Assembly (NCBI GenBank): GCA_036402115.1
Contig: DASWTM010000026.1
Location: forward strand, 1 to 64,000
Reading direction: 5' to 3'
Source: Chryseosolibacter sp036402115
Lineage (GTDB): Bacteria > Bacteroidota > Bacteroidia > Cytophagales > Cyclobacteriaceae
Length of the DNA: 64,000 bases
Below the pieces are notes generated by a model. It saw only the letters and a program-made list of their open reading frames with translations, made no database searches and had not been told where the DNA came from. Position numbers and translations under genes: made by a program. This document shows positions 42,872 through 51,336 of this stretch, in pieces. How positions within the stretch are numbered: the stretch's first letter is position 1; each line of letters opens with the position of its first letter.

Positions 42872-43653
42872 TGCAACTGCTAGGCAGAAGGATAGTACTC
42901 AAAAGAATTCCTGGAAAACTGAAGGATATTACGACAATGCTATGGCGGACAAGGGCGTTTCATAACCCGTGGTCATTGATTGATTCCTACCTAAATTTTA
43001 AAGCGCCAAAAGAGAATGCGTATTCGCTTAAGAGCGGCCATCGTCTTGTCTTGTCGACAAATCCACATGACAGTATTACGGTAATGGTGATTTTTTGCCG
43101 CCAGGAGTATGGGCCAATTCCTGCAAACGGTGTTGTGGTTGACATCGGTGCGAACATAGGGATGTTCTCGCTCTATGCGGCCATCAATGGAGCTCGGAAG
43201 GTTTATGCCTTTGAGCCCAACAGAAAATCCTTTGAAATCCTCTGCAAGAACATCGAGGTTAATAAGTTTACGGATATTATTATTCCGTTCAATGAGGGAG
43301 TATCCGACACCGATGGTAAAATTATTTACCTGCCGGAAGATTCATCACCCTACAACGTGGCCACTCAAGCAATGAAAACAGACAATGTGCCGGTGGAAAC
43401 AGTGAGTCTTACATCGATCTTGAACGATAGAGTGAAGGAGAAGGTCGATCTATTGAAAATTGATTGTGAGGGCGCGGAATACGAGATCCTATATTCAACC
43501 GGGAAGCAGGTTTTTGATACTATAGGAGCCATCCGCATGGAGCATCATAAAAGACCAGAGAAGGCAGCGCTGCTGAAGTTTCTTGGCACACAGGGCTTCG
43601 CGCTGACTCACGAACAAAACATGATCCTCTGGCTCGCTCGAACTGGCGCATGA
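42871..43653 (+). CDS. FkbM-family SAM-dependent methyltransferase
   Basis: A 260-residue protein. The SAM-binding motif I is VVVDIGANIGMFSLYAA, followed by VYAFEPNRKSFEILCKNIEV and the FkbM stretch VDLLKIDCEGAEYEIL. FkbM enzymes O-methylate sugars, often in polysaccharide loci. It lies between two GT4 genes and overlaps both by a few bases (TAATG and ATGA), so it is surely co-translated with them. It probably methylates a residue of the glycan or a terminal sugar. Confidence 0.92.
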   Translation: MQLLGRRIVLKRIPGKLKDITTMLWRTRAFHNPWSLIDSYLNFKAPKENAYSLKSGHRLVLSTNPHDSITVMVIFCRQEYGPIPANGVVVDIGANIGMFSLYAAINGARKVYAFEPNRKSFEILCKNIEVNKFTDIIIPFNEGVSDTDGKIIYLPEDSSPYNVATQAMKTDNVPVETVSLTSILNDRVKEKVDLLKIDCEGAEYEILYSTGKQVFDTIGAIRMEHHKRPEKAALLKFLGTQGFALTHEQNMILWLARTGA

Positions 43654-44819
43654 GAAGCTTATTATTCGTTCATGATGGCCCAATGTTTCGCGATGAGCGT
43701 GGTCATTTTTATGGTATTCATATAAACAATTCCCTCATCAAGCGGTACCTGCATCTAGGAGATACGATTACGGTGCTTATGCGCGTGGAGGCAATTCACA
43801 GCAGCGAGGCATCCCGATATTCGAGAGTCGATGTGCCGAATGTTCGATTTGTTGAAGTACCCGATTTCAAATCGATCGGCTTGTATTTTAAGAACTATGT
43901 GCGTGCCCACCGCATTATACGCGAACAGGTGGGCAAACACGATGTCATTCTTCCACGACTTCCGAGTGCCAGCGGTACAATTGCAGCACTCGCGGCACTG
44001 AAACTAAGAAAGCCAATTCTTACCGAATATGTGGCGTGCACCTTTGATGCCTACTGGAATTATAACTGGAAAGGAAAACTGATCGCACACTACAAATTAT
44101 ACTTTCAAAAGTATGTAGTCGCTAAGCTGCCCTATCTGATTTATGTCACAGGCGAATTTCTGCAAAAAAGGTACCCCTCGCGGGCCAAACAGATTGCTTG
44201 CTCGAACGTGGAAATTACTGAGGTAAATGAATCTGTTTTCGAGTCAAGAATCAGAAACATTGCAACGCGCGATAATGCGCCACTGCGTGTGGCTACAATA
44301 GGGACTGTTGATGTCGCCTATAAGGGACAGGCCGATGTGATACAGGCGCTCCATCTACTCAGGCAGCAAGGCACAATTGTGCACTACTACCTGGTAGGGC
44401 AAGGCGATTCATCAGATCTACAACAACTTGTCGCTCGGTTAAAGCTTGAGTCACAGGTATTTTTTTTAGGTCCAAAACCCCATTCGGAAATTTTTAACTT
44501 TCTCGACTCCGTTGACCTCTACATCCAGCCGAGTCATACCGAAGGCTTGCCGCGTGCAGTGATTGAGGCGATGAGTCGCGCCTGTCCCGTGGCGGGATCA
44601 CGCGCAGGAGGTATACCCGAGTTGGTCCGAAATGATATGCAATTCAATGCCGGATCATCACAAGAAATTGCAGCGAAGATTCTCAAACTCGATAAAGCGT
44701 ACCTTGATACACTGGCACGGTTTAGTTTTGAAGGCGCTCGCCAATACCATCGCGACATACTGAACGAAAGGCGGTTGACTTTTTATAAGACGTTTTTAGC
44801 TGACTACCACCTCAATTGA
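43650..44819 (+). CDS. GT4-family glycosyltransferase
   Basis: A 389-residue GT-B transferase beginning MRSLLFVHDGPMFRDERGHF. The donor domain has VATIGTVDVAYKGQADVIQA and LYIQPSHTEGLPRAVIEAMS, with RAGGIPELV after it. The first half lacks a signal peptide and carries membrane-associating hydrophobic patches. Its ATG overlaps the FkbM stop. The closing TGATG links it to the next transferase. Sugar specificity is not visible. Confidence 0.9.
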   Translation: MRSLLFVHDGPMFRDERGHFYGIHINNSLIKRYLHLGDTITVLMRVEAIHSSEASRYSRVDVPNVRFVEVPDFKSIGLYFKNYVRAHRIIREQVGKHDVILPRLPSASGTIAALAALKLRKPILTEYVACTFDAYWNYNWKGKLIAHYKLYFQKYVVAKLPYLIYVTGEFLQKRYPSRAKQIACSNVEITEVNESVFESRIRNIATRDNAPLRVATIGTVDVAYKGQADVIQALHLLRQQGTIVHYYLVGQGDSSDLQQLVARLKLESQVFFLGPKPHSEIFNFLDSVDLYIQPSHTEGLPRAVIEAMSRACPVAGSRAGGIPELVRNDMQFNAGSSQEIAAKILKLDKAYLDTLARFSFEGARQYHRDILNERRLTFYKTFLADYHLN

Positions 44820-45949
44820 TGCAGGCCACCAAACGAATATTATACACGGCAACGTCCGACATTCATCTCCGCACATTTCACTTTCCGTACCTGCATTGGC
44901 TCATCCAGAATGGTTATGAAGTCCATGTGGCCGTGGAAAAACGCGGTGACGTAGATCTGAGTTTCTGCCACCGTGTACATTTCCTGCCTTTCAAACGTTC
45001 GCCCTTCGATCCAAACAATGTTAAGGCATTCGTGGGGCTGAAAAAGATCATTCGTTCTGTTCATTTCGACATTATCCATTGTCATACGCCTGCGGTATCT
45101 GTTATCACCCGCATTGCGGCAATTGCAGCGAGACGCAAGGGTACAAAAGTTTTCTATACGGCACACGGTTTTCACTTTTACAAAGGTGCACCCTTAAAGT
45201 TCTGGTTCATTTTCTATCCCCTTGAGAAAATTCTATCCGTTGTTTCTGATGTTATCATCACCATCAACAAAGAAGACTTTATGTTGGTGAAAGAACGCTT
45301 TTGGAACAAGGAGACCTATCAGTTGAAAGGGATAGGTGTGGATACAAAAAAGTTTAAGACCCTGGATCGGCAGGCACGAACCCACAAGCGGAAACAACTG
45401 GATATTCCCGAGGATGCCTTTGTTGTGCTTTATGTAGCCGAATTTATCGATCGAAAAAACCATGCTTTTCTTCTCCGAAATGTTTCAGCGCTAAAAAAAC
45501 GAATTCCCAATCTTCTGATCTTGCTGGCTGGAAGGGGAGAGCTACTCAACAAAAGCATGGAACTGGCAGCTACCTTACGGTTGACTGATGAAGTTCGTTT
45601 CCTTGGATGGAGGAATGACGTGCCAGACCTTGCCGCTGTGTCCGATGTCGGCATCTCAACAAGCAAACAGGAAGGACTTGGCCTTGGACTTGCCGAAGAA
45701 ATGCTGTGCTCGGTGCCCGTGGTTGCCACCGAAGATCGCGGCCATCGCGAAATGATCGAGCATGGCGTGAATGGTTTTATGTTTGCCCAGGAGGATGACC
45801 AGTCATTTATTTCCTGCATCACAGCCCTTTATGAAGACAACAACTTGCGTGAGCGATTCGGTGTGAATGCCTACCATAAGGCACTTGAATTCAGAATCGA
45901 AAATTCGCTGCACGACATGGGGAATATTTATCAATGCCACACATTATGA
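44819..45949 (+). CDS. GT4-family glycosyltransferase (EpsD/CapM-like)
   Basis: A 376-residue GT-B transferase. The start resembles the EpsD/CapM group (ILYTATSDIHLRTFHFPYL), with VHFDIIHCHTPAVSVITRIA and YTAHGFHFYKGAP in the acceptor domain. VLYVAEFIDRKNHAFLLRN and ISTSKQEGLGLGLAEEMLCS form the donor domain. An in-frame TTG lies 3 bases upstream; the ATG at 44819 overlaps the previous stop as TGATG and is preferred. Members of this group often add the second sugar in capsule units. Confidence 0.9.
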   Translation: MQATKRILYTATSDIHLRTFHFPYLHWLIQNGYEVHVAVEKRGDVDLSFCHRVHFLPFKRSPFDPNNVKAFVGLKKIIRSVHFDIIHCHTPAVSVITRIAAIAARRKGTKVFYTAHGFHFYKGAPLKFWFIFYPLEKILSVVSDVIITINKEDFMLVKERFWNKETYQLKGIGVDTKKFKTLDRQARTHKRKQLDIPEDAFVVLYVAEFIDRKNHAFLLRNVSALKKRIPNLLILLAGRGELLNKSMELAATLRLTDEVRFLGWRNDVPDLAAVSDVGISTSKQEGLGLGLAEEMLCSVPVVATEDRGHREMIEHGVNGFMFAQEDDQSFISCITALYEDNNLRERFGVNAYHKALEFRIENSLHDMGNIYQCHTL

Positions 45950-47067
45950 ATCTTTTTAAACAAAAGATTGCAGCGCACGCAAAAAATGTCTTGGGGTGGC
46001 ATACCAGTCGAAAGATCGTTGTGCTGTCATTTGATGACTATGGCAACGTTCGTCTTGCATCGGCTGGTGCACGAAGGGCTTTGGATCTACTCGGATTTCC
46101 GGCCGTGTCTAATTTCGACCGATTTGATTCGCTTGAAACGCGCCAGGATTTGGAATTGCTGTTTGATTCTTTATCCACCGTTACTGATAAAAATGGCAGA
46201 CACGCTGTTGTTACGCCATTTGCGCTCCCGTGTAACCTTAACTTTGAGGCAATGAAAAAAACAGGTTACCAGGAGTTCATCTACGAATTATTGCCCGAGA
46301 CCTTTGCAAAGCTTCCGGGATATGAGCGCACCTGGGACACGTGGAAGGAAGGAATGCAAAGAAAGATTTTTATGCCACAGTTCCATGGTCGTGAGCATCT
46401 CAATTTACCGCTGTTGAAAGAAAACCTCCGATTACGAGATCCTGCTACCATCGCTTCTCTCGAACATAAATCCTATACGAGCCTCGAATCTAAATATCCA
46501 ACAATCTCGTACACGGCAGCATTCGATTTTATCGATCCTGTCCAACTGCGCGACCACGAGTCAACCATCGTTGATGGATTGAACGCCTTCGAAAAAGTTT
46601 TTGGCATGAGGGCGCGTCACTTCAATCCGCCTGGCGGACGTGAACATCCGCAGCTGCACAAAGTACTACATGATCACGGAATCCGGTATCTCGATGCTCC
46701 CAGCCTCAAACGCGAACACCGTGGGTTTGGAAAGTATAGATCAGGACTTTACTACACGGGGAAGCGAAATAAGTTAGGCCAGTATTTTATCGTGCGCAAT
46801 GTAGTATTTGAACCAACGTCATCAACGATTGACTGGGTTGCATACGCCATGATGCAAATCACCGCCAGCTTTTATTGGAGAAAGCCTGCGGTAGTCAGCT
46901 CCCACCGCGTCAACTTCGCGGGAAATATTTCCGAGCGACATCGCGATCACGGAATTCGCCAACTAAGGCAACTCTTGGCGAAAATTACGCAGCGCTGGCC
47001 CGATGTGGAATTTATGGCAGCCGATGAGTTGGGTGATATAATCGTAAAGGAGCAGTCGTCCCAATGA
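45934..47067 (+). CDS. Noncanonical polysaccharide deacetylase-like protein, paralogue B
   Basis: A 377-residue paralogue of the protein at 38751-39866. The same anchors recur in order: IVVLSFDDYGNVR (Asp34, Asp35), MPQFHGREHLN (His151-x3-His155), NKLGQYFIVRNVVFEP, VSSHRVNF and QRWPDVEFMAADEL. Two starts are possible: ATG 45934, or ATG 45946, which overlaps the previous stop as ATGA and gives MNLFKQKIAAH. The metal-ligand pattern supports a divergent deacetylase or related sugar hydrolase. Two such genes 6 kb apart suggest that two different residues of the glycan are treated. Confidence 0.65.
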   Translation: MPHIMNLFKQKIAAHAKNVLGWHTSRKIVVLSFDDYGNVRLASAGARRALDLLGFPAVSNFDRFDSLETRQDLELLFDSLSTVTDKNGRHAVVTPFALPCNLNFEAMKKTGYQEFIYELLPETFAKLPGYERTWDTWKEGMQRKIFMPQFHGREHLNLPLLKENLRLRDPATIASLEHKSYTSLESKYPTISYTAAFDFIDPVQLRDHESTIVDGLNAFEKVFGMRARHFNPPGGREHPQLHKVLHDHGIRYLDAPSLKREHRGFGKYRSGLYYTGKRNKLGQYFIVRNVVFEPTSSTIDWVAYAMMQITASFYWRKPAVVSSHRVNFAGNISERHRDHGIRQLRQLLAKITQRWPDVEFMAADELGDIIVKEQSSQ

Positions 47068-47126
47068 CAGGCGTTGCGTTAGAAAATGAGAACATCCCGA
47101 ACCATTCCACCCTCTGACGACACTCA

Positions 47127-47735
47127 ATGATTTATAGGAAATATTGTAAGCGCCCAATTGATCTTATCATCTCGTTTATTATTTTAATATTGACGATCCC
47201 CATTACTGCAATTACATGGGTGTTGCTCACCTATGCTAACCGCGGCCCAGCATTCTTCTTCCAGGAGCGACCAGGCCAGTACCAGAAAATCTTTCGCATC
47301 ATCAAGTTTAAAACAATGACTGATCAGCGCGACAGTGAAGGAAAGCTATTGCCTGATAATGTTCGCCTCACACGTGTGGGACGAGTCGTGCGTAAATTAT
47401 CGATCGATGAGTTGCCGCAACTTATCAACGTTCTGAAAGGAGACATGAGTTTAATTGGTCCAAGACCGCTGCTGATTAAATATCTGCCTTTGTATTCTGA
47501 ACGGCAGAACAGAAGACATGAAGTCAAACCGGGAATTACCGGCTGGGCCCAGGTGAATGGGAGAAATTCGATTAGCTGGCAAAATCGTTTCGAACTTGAT
47601 GTCTTTTATGTTGAGAATCTTACCTTTGGTCTCGATTTCAGAATTTTTTGGATGACCGTGATCAAGGTGCTAAAACGAGAAGGAATAAACCAGTCTGAAT
47701 CCCGTCCGATGCAACCGTTTGACGGAACCAATTAA
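47127..47735 (+). CDS. Initiating sugar-1-phosphate transferase (PglC/WcaJ C-domain type)
   Basis: A 202-residue bacterial sugar transferase without the long N-terminal region of WbaP or WcaJ, as in PglC. One membrane-inserted helix (about 10-33) leads to the catalytic part: ERPGQYQKIFRIIKFKTM, RVVRKLSIDELPQL, GDMSLIGPRPLL (Asp-Glu and Pro-Arg-Pro) and KPGITGWAQVNGRNSISW. It moves a sugar phosphate from a UDP sugar to undecaprenyl phosphate. With PglD-, PglE- and PglF-like genes downstream, a bacillosamine-type sugar is the natural first residue. Confidence 0.93.
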   Translation: MIYRKYCKRPIDLIISFIILILTIPITAITWVLLTYANRGPAFFFQERPGQYQKIFRIIKFKTMTDQRDSEGKLLPDNVRLTRVGRVVRKLSIDELPQLINVLKGDMSLIGPRPLLIKYLPLYSERQNRRHEVKPGITGWAQVNGRNSISWQNRFELDVFYVENLTFGLDFRIFWMTVIKVLKREGINQSESRPMQPFDGTN

Positions 47736-47740
47736 CCACC

Positions 47741-48484
47741 ATGAATGCACTTCGATTTTTGATTCCGAGATTATGCTATCGCTATCTCTTCCTGTATCGA
47801 ATATACTACCTCCTTTACCGAAAGGGGCGAGGCTCTAAACTGCTGCTGCCCAACGAACACACAGCATTTCACATAGAGGGATACCCGAGGTCAGGAAACA
47901 CATTCTCCTATAGCCTCATCCGGATGATCCTCCAGTCGCGCAGCTCATTTACCTTCACCCATCATACGCATGCAACGGCTTCGCTCATTATGGCAAAGCG
48001 GAATAACGTCCCAACAATCATTCTGATTCGGCATCCATTACATGCGATTTCCTCGAGCTATTTGAAATATTATGCATTGAGAAATCAGGACGTGCCAGAT
48101 ACGGTTAACATTCAACTACTGCAACACGAACTGAAACAGTATGCCATCTTCTATTCTTATGTTGTTGAACATTTGGCAGACATGAAGATTATCGATTTTG
48201 CCGGGTTGATCGCATATCCCTTTCAATTCGTCAAATTTGTGGCGAAAATTGTAAACGTAAATCCGAATGAGCTGACAGTCGAAGAACTGAACAAAGCATT
48301 GACCGCGATCCAAGATCTCGAGAAGAGAAAAAATCCCCTGGGAAGTTCACTACCCAATGAGCGCAAGCAAGACCGAAGGCAAACAATTGAGTTGTTACTA
48401 AAGGAGAATGCGCTCTACCAGCGTTGTTTAAAACTGTATGAATCCGCTTGCGCGAATAAAGTGAATCTTGAAGTTCAATCGTGA
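47741..48484 (+). CDS. Sulfotransferase-family protein (PAPS-dependent)
   Basis: A 247-residue protein carrying both PAPS-binding signatures. HIEGYPRSGNTFSYSL (45-60) is the 5'-phosphosulfate loop. IILIRHPLHAISSSYLKY (93-110) is the 3'-phosphate motif with Arg and Ser. The length is short but normal for bacterial sugar sulfotransferases. It probably sulfates a residue of the exopolysaccharide or of a lipid-linked intermediate. The PAPS-making cysC, cysD and cysN and the PAP-removing cysQ lie 26-30 kb upstream on the same strand. Its stop overlaps the GTG of a small gene. Confidence 0.83.
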   Translation: MNALRFLIPRLCYRYLFLYRIYYLLYRKGRGSKLLLPNEHTAFHIEGYPRSGNTFSYSLIRMILQSRSSFTFTHHTHATASLIMAKRNNVPTIILIRHPLHAISSSYLKYYALRNQDVPDTVNIQLLQHELKQYAIFYSYVVEHLADMKIIDFAGLIAYPFQFVKFVAKIVNVNPNELTVEELNKALTAIQDLEKRKNPLGSSLPNERKQDRRQTIELLLKENALYQRCLKLYESACANKVNLEVQS

Positions 48485-48648
48485 ACCGTTCTATCACCAT
48501 CCGGGTTAAAAACGCCACGGCACGAACACCAGCACGTGTTGCACTATCGATCGGACTGGATCGGACGCGCTTTCTGTTAAAAGCCTATCGAATTTTAATT
48601 GTTGCAGCGCAAGCATCTCAAAAACTCAAACCGAATCAAATGAAATGA
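48481..48648 (+). CDS. Small basic protein of 55 residues, translationally coupled on both sides
   Basis: A 55-codon frame from GTG 48481 to TGA 48648. The GTG overlaps the sulfotransferase stop (GTGA) and its own stop overlaps the ATG of the ATP-grasp gene (ATGA). It fills the 160-base gap exactly, which is strong evidence for a real gene. The protein starts MNRSITIRVKNATARTPARV, has a hydrophobic middle (AYRILIVAAQAS) and ends in KPNQMK. It is very basic, with a single acidic residue, and has no signal peptide. I recognise no family. It could be an RNA- or membrane-binding accessory, or serve mainly to couple translation. Confidence 0.6.
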   Translation: MNRSITIRVKNATARTPARVALSIGLDRTRFLLKAYRILIVAAQASQKLKPNQMK

Positions 48649-49670
48649 TGATTAAGCGTTTTCTTTACCTGATATACTACTTCAAGGAACTGGACAGATC
48701 GAAGCTGAAATTGTTCATGAACCATGTTGTTCGCGAGAAGAAGGTGAACCGAGTTTCACTCTGGTGGGATATCATTCTGAGTTCGCTACGGTACAACATA
48801 TCCATCCTTGAATATTTTCAGTTTCATTTTTTCGAGAAGGAAATAAACCGAAGTGCTTATGCAGGCACGGGATACATGTACGAATATCAGAAGCTCATGA
48901 ATCCGCCCGCGAGCCGTGACGTCCTGGCTGATAAGCTTAAGTTCCTCAAAGAGTATTCTTCTTTTGTGAAGCATTCGTATGTTTCGTTGCGCGAGCTGGA
49001 AGAAAATCACGCGAGGGGAGGGGGCCTGCTGACAAAGCCCGCAGGCAAGGTTGTGCTCAAGAGTACGGATGGTCAATGCGGAAATGGCATCGAGGTGATT
49101 TCCACCAGCTCCTTGTCCACTGATAAATTGATTGCTGAATTAAAGAGGACACGCAACGACTTTGCTGAAGAATTTGTGGTGCAGCATCCCGCCTTGATGA
49201 CGTTATCACCGGCTGGACTTAACACCGTTCGAATCATTACTCAGCTTGATAAAGAAGGCAGGGTGGATATAATTGGCGCGAGGCTGCGGATCACAGTCAA
49301 TTCTGCCGTGGATAATCTTGCAGCCGGAAATCTCGCAGCGACCATTGATCCAAAAACCGGTATTGTAACAGGCCCTGGCGTCTACAGTGATATCACCAAG
49401 AAAGAAACCCGCTTCCATCCAATAACCAACCAGCCGATCACCGGTTTTCAGGTTCCTCTTTGGCAGGAAACAATTTCGATGATTACAGCCGCAGCGCTCC
49501 ACAATACATCCAACCGGTCTATCGGTTGGGACATTGCGATCACGGAAGCAGGCCCCGAGTTGATTGAGGGTAACCACGACTGGTGCAAACTATTATGGCA
49601 GTTACCAGCGAAGCAAGGTCTGAAACACATACTCGAGCCATATAAGCACTCTTACGAAAAAAGAAAATGA
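48645..49670 (+). CDS. Sugar-transfer-associated ATP-grasp protein
   Basis: A 341-residue protein matching the ATP-grasp group found in sugar-transfer loci. VVLKSTDGQCGNGIEVI is the glycine-rich loop region. FVVQHPALMTLSPAGLNTVRIITQL, ARLRITVNSAVDNLAAGN and ELIEGNHDWCKLLWQLPA are typical of that group. ATP-grasp enzymes join a carboxylate to an amine through an acyl phosphate. The likely task is attaching an amino acid or similar group to a sugar acid, but the substrate is unknown. It is coupled to the small gene before it and to a second ATP-grasp gene after it (ATGA). Confidence 0.83.
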   Translation: MMIKRFLYLIYYFKELDRSKLKLFMNHVVREKKVNRVSLWWDIILSSLRYNISILEYFQFHFFEKEINRSAYAGTGYMYEYQKLMNPPASRDVLADKLKFLKEYSSFVKHSYVSLRELEENHARGGGLLTKPAGKVVLKSTDGQCGNGIEVISTSSLSTDKLIAELKRTRNDFAEEFVVQHPALMTLSPAGLNTVRIITQLDKEGRVDIIGARLRITVNSAVDNLAAGNLAATIDPKTGIVTGPGVYSDITKKETRFHPITNQPITGFQVPLWQETISMITAAALHNTSNRSIGWDIAITEAGPELIEGNHDWCKLLWQLPAKQGLKHILEPYKHSYEKRK

Positions 49671-50731
49671 AAATTCTGATCACTGGTGTAGGGGGACCTA
49701 CGCCTCGAAGTTTTGCAATAAGTTTAAAAAAATACAGCCTCGGGTTCTCTTACGACCTGGTTGCAACCGATGTCAATCCATTATCGATCGGTCTCTATCA
49801 GAAAGATTTATTTTCAAAATCATACGTTATACCCAGAGCTACAGACGAAGCGTATTGGAATGTCATTGAGCAGATAGTTGAAAGCAACAAGATCCAATAT
49901 GCGGTGATCCTTCCGGAGCTTGAGGTTCTTATCTGGAGCAGAAGGGCCAAAGAGGGTAAGCTCCCGTGCAAGGCATTGCTTCCCGATCCGGCAGTGGCTG
50001 AACTGTTGATTGACAAGTCATTGATGACGGCAGAACTAAGACACCTGGGTCTCGTCCCTAAGTCCGAAAGCTTCCATCGCAGCGAAACTGATTTTCAAGC
50101 CATGTTCAACAAGCTGGGAAAACCTTTCTGGGTGCGAAGCTCTTCCGGGACTAGTGGATTAGGCTCACTTAAAATTGATTCCGTTGATGCCCTGCGTAAT
50201 TGGATTCAAATTAACCCGATGGTAAATAATTTTCTTGCAAGTGAATTTTTGCCTGGTCGAAACCTTGCCTGTAAATTATTGTACTATGAAGGACGACTCG
50301 TGCGCGCGGCATGTGGTGAGCGCGTGAATTACATCATGTCAAAAGTTGCTCCTTCGGGAATCACGGGCAATACTTCCTTTGGCCGCCTCCTCAATGAACC
50401 CGCGCTTGTCAACGTAGCATCGGAAGCAATGAATACCTTGTTTCAAAAAACCGGATCCGCAAAGCACGGCTTCTTTACAGTAGATTTTAAAGAAGACCAA
50501 TCCGGAAAACCGATGATAACGGAGATCAATGTTCGTCACGTGGCCTTTACCCAATGTTTCGCTGCCGGTGGTGCCAATCTTGCTGAAGATACACTCAGAC
50601 TGCTGAGCGATGATAAAACATTTGATCATTCATTTAAAATTTACGAATTCGAAAAAGATTTGATATTCTTAAGGGATGTGGATTCGCTTCCGATTTTAAT
50701 GAATGAAAATGACTTGATCCGAAACTCATGA
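49667..50731 (+). CDS. ATP-grasp ligase (carbamoyl-phosphate-synthase-like)
   Basis: A 354-residue ATP-grasp enzyme with an N-terminal pre-ATP-grasp domain (MKILITGVGGPTPRSFAISL). The ATP-grasp core follows, with PFWVRSSSGTSGLGSLKI, FLPGRNLACKLLYY and metal ligands in FTVDFKEDQSGKPMITEINVRH. It differs from the preceding ATP-grasp protein, so the locus has two ligases of different types in tandem. Like its neighbour it probably forms an amide on a sugar acid or related molecule. It overlaps both flanking genes as ATGA. Confidence 0.82.
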   Translation: MKILITGVGGPTPRSFAISLKKYSLGFSYDLVATDVNPLSIGLYQKDLFSKSYVIPRATDEAYWNVIEQIVESNKIQYAVILPELEVLIWSRRAKEGKLPCKALLPDPAVAELLIDKSLMTAELRHLGLVPKSESFHRSETDFQAMFNKLGKPFWVRSSSGTSGLGSLKIDSVDALRNWIQINPMVNNFLASEFLPGRNLACKLLYYEGRLVRAACGERVNYIMSKVAPSGITGNTSFGRLLNEPALVNVASEAMNTLFQKTGSAKHGFFTVDFKEDQSGKPMITEINVRHVAFTQCFAAGGANLAEDTLRLLSDDKTFDHSFKIYEFEKDLIFLRDVDSLPILMNENDLIRNS

Positions 50732-51336
50732 GTGAACGTAAGATCGCTATCTATGGAGCTGGCGGTTTTGGCCGCGAGGTAAGTGTGATGCTGGAACGCT
50801 GCAATCCGGTATCAACCTTCGTGGGTTTCCTCGATGACGATGCAGAAAAGTTATCCAGGGTTCGTGTTGCGGAAGATTTTGATGACGTTGCCATTGCCAT
50901 CGCCAACACGAACAGCAGAAAGAAGATTTTTCACCAGTGGTCATTGCCTGCCGTACCATTTCATCCGATCGTGGCTGCTGACGTATTTCTTCATCCCTCG
51001 ATCGCTGTCGGAATTGGAGCAATTGTGTGTAGCGGCACCAAGCTCACATTGGACATTACAATAGGCAGGTTTGTCATCATCAACCTCAATGCAACGGTCG
51101 GCCACGATGTAAGGCTCGGTGATTTTTGTTCGATTATGCCTGGGGTAAATATTTCTGGAAACGTCACAATCGAGAGCGATGTATTCATAGGGTCCGGTGC
51201 AACCATTCTCCAGGGAATTCATATCGGCCAAGGGTCGATTGTAGGAGCGGGAGCAGTAGTGACACGCGATCTTCCACCATATTCCGTTGCGGTCGGGGTG
51301 CCCGCGCGAATAATCAAGAAAGCAAAAAATGACTAG
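50728..51336 (+). CDS. NeuD/PglD-like sugar O- or N-acetyltransferase
   Basis: A 202-residue protein with an N-terminal Rossmann-like sugar-binding domain (KIAIYGAGGFGREVSVML, VGFLDDDAEK) and a left-handed beta-helix acetyltransferase domain. In the latter, NATVGHDVRLGDFCSIMPGVN carries the catalytic His and GAGAVVTRDLPPYSVAVGVPARII closes the helix. PglD-type members acetylate the 4-amino group in bacillosamine synthesis, while NeuD-type members acetylate sialic acid. A PglE-like aminotransferase and PglF- and PglC-like genes nearby favour the first. Confidence 0.87.
   Translation: MSERKIAIYGAGGFGREVSVMLERCNPVSTFVGFLDDDAEKLSRVRVAEDFDDVAIAIANTNSRKKIFHQWSLPAVPFHPIVAADVFLHPSIAVGIGAIVCSGTKLTLDITIGRFVIINLNATVGHDVRLGDFCSIMPGVNISGNVTIESDVFIGSGATILQGIHIGQGSIVGAGAVVTRDLPPYSVAVGVPARIIKKAKND

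Noticed and set aside
48481..50731. Graspetide (ATP-grasp-modified peptide) system: 55-codon gene plus two ATP-grasp genes
   Set aside because: The small protein has only one acidic residue and no repeated Thr/Ser-Glu/Asp core, so side-chain ester or amide rings are unlikely; the ATP-grasp types point to sugar chemistry.
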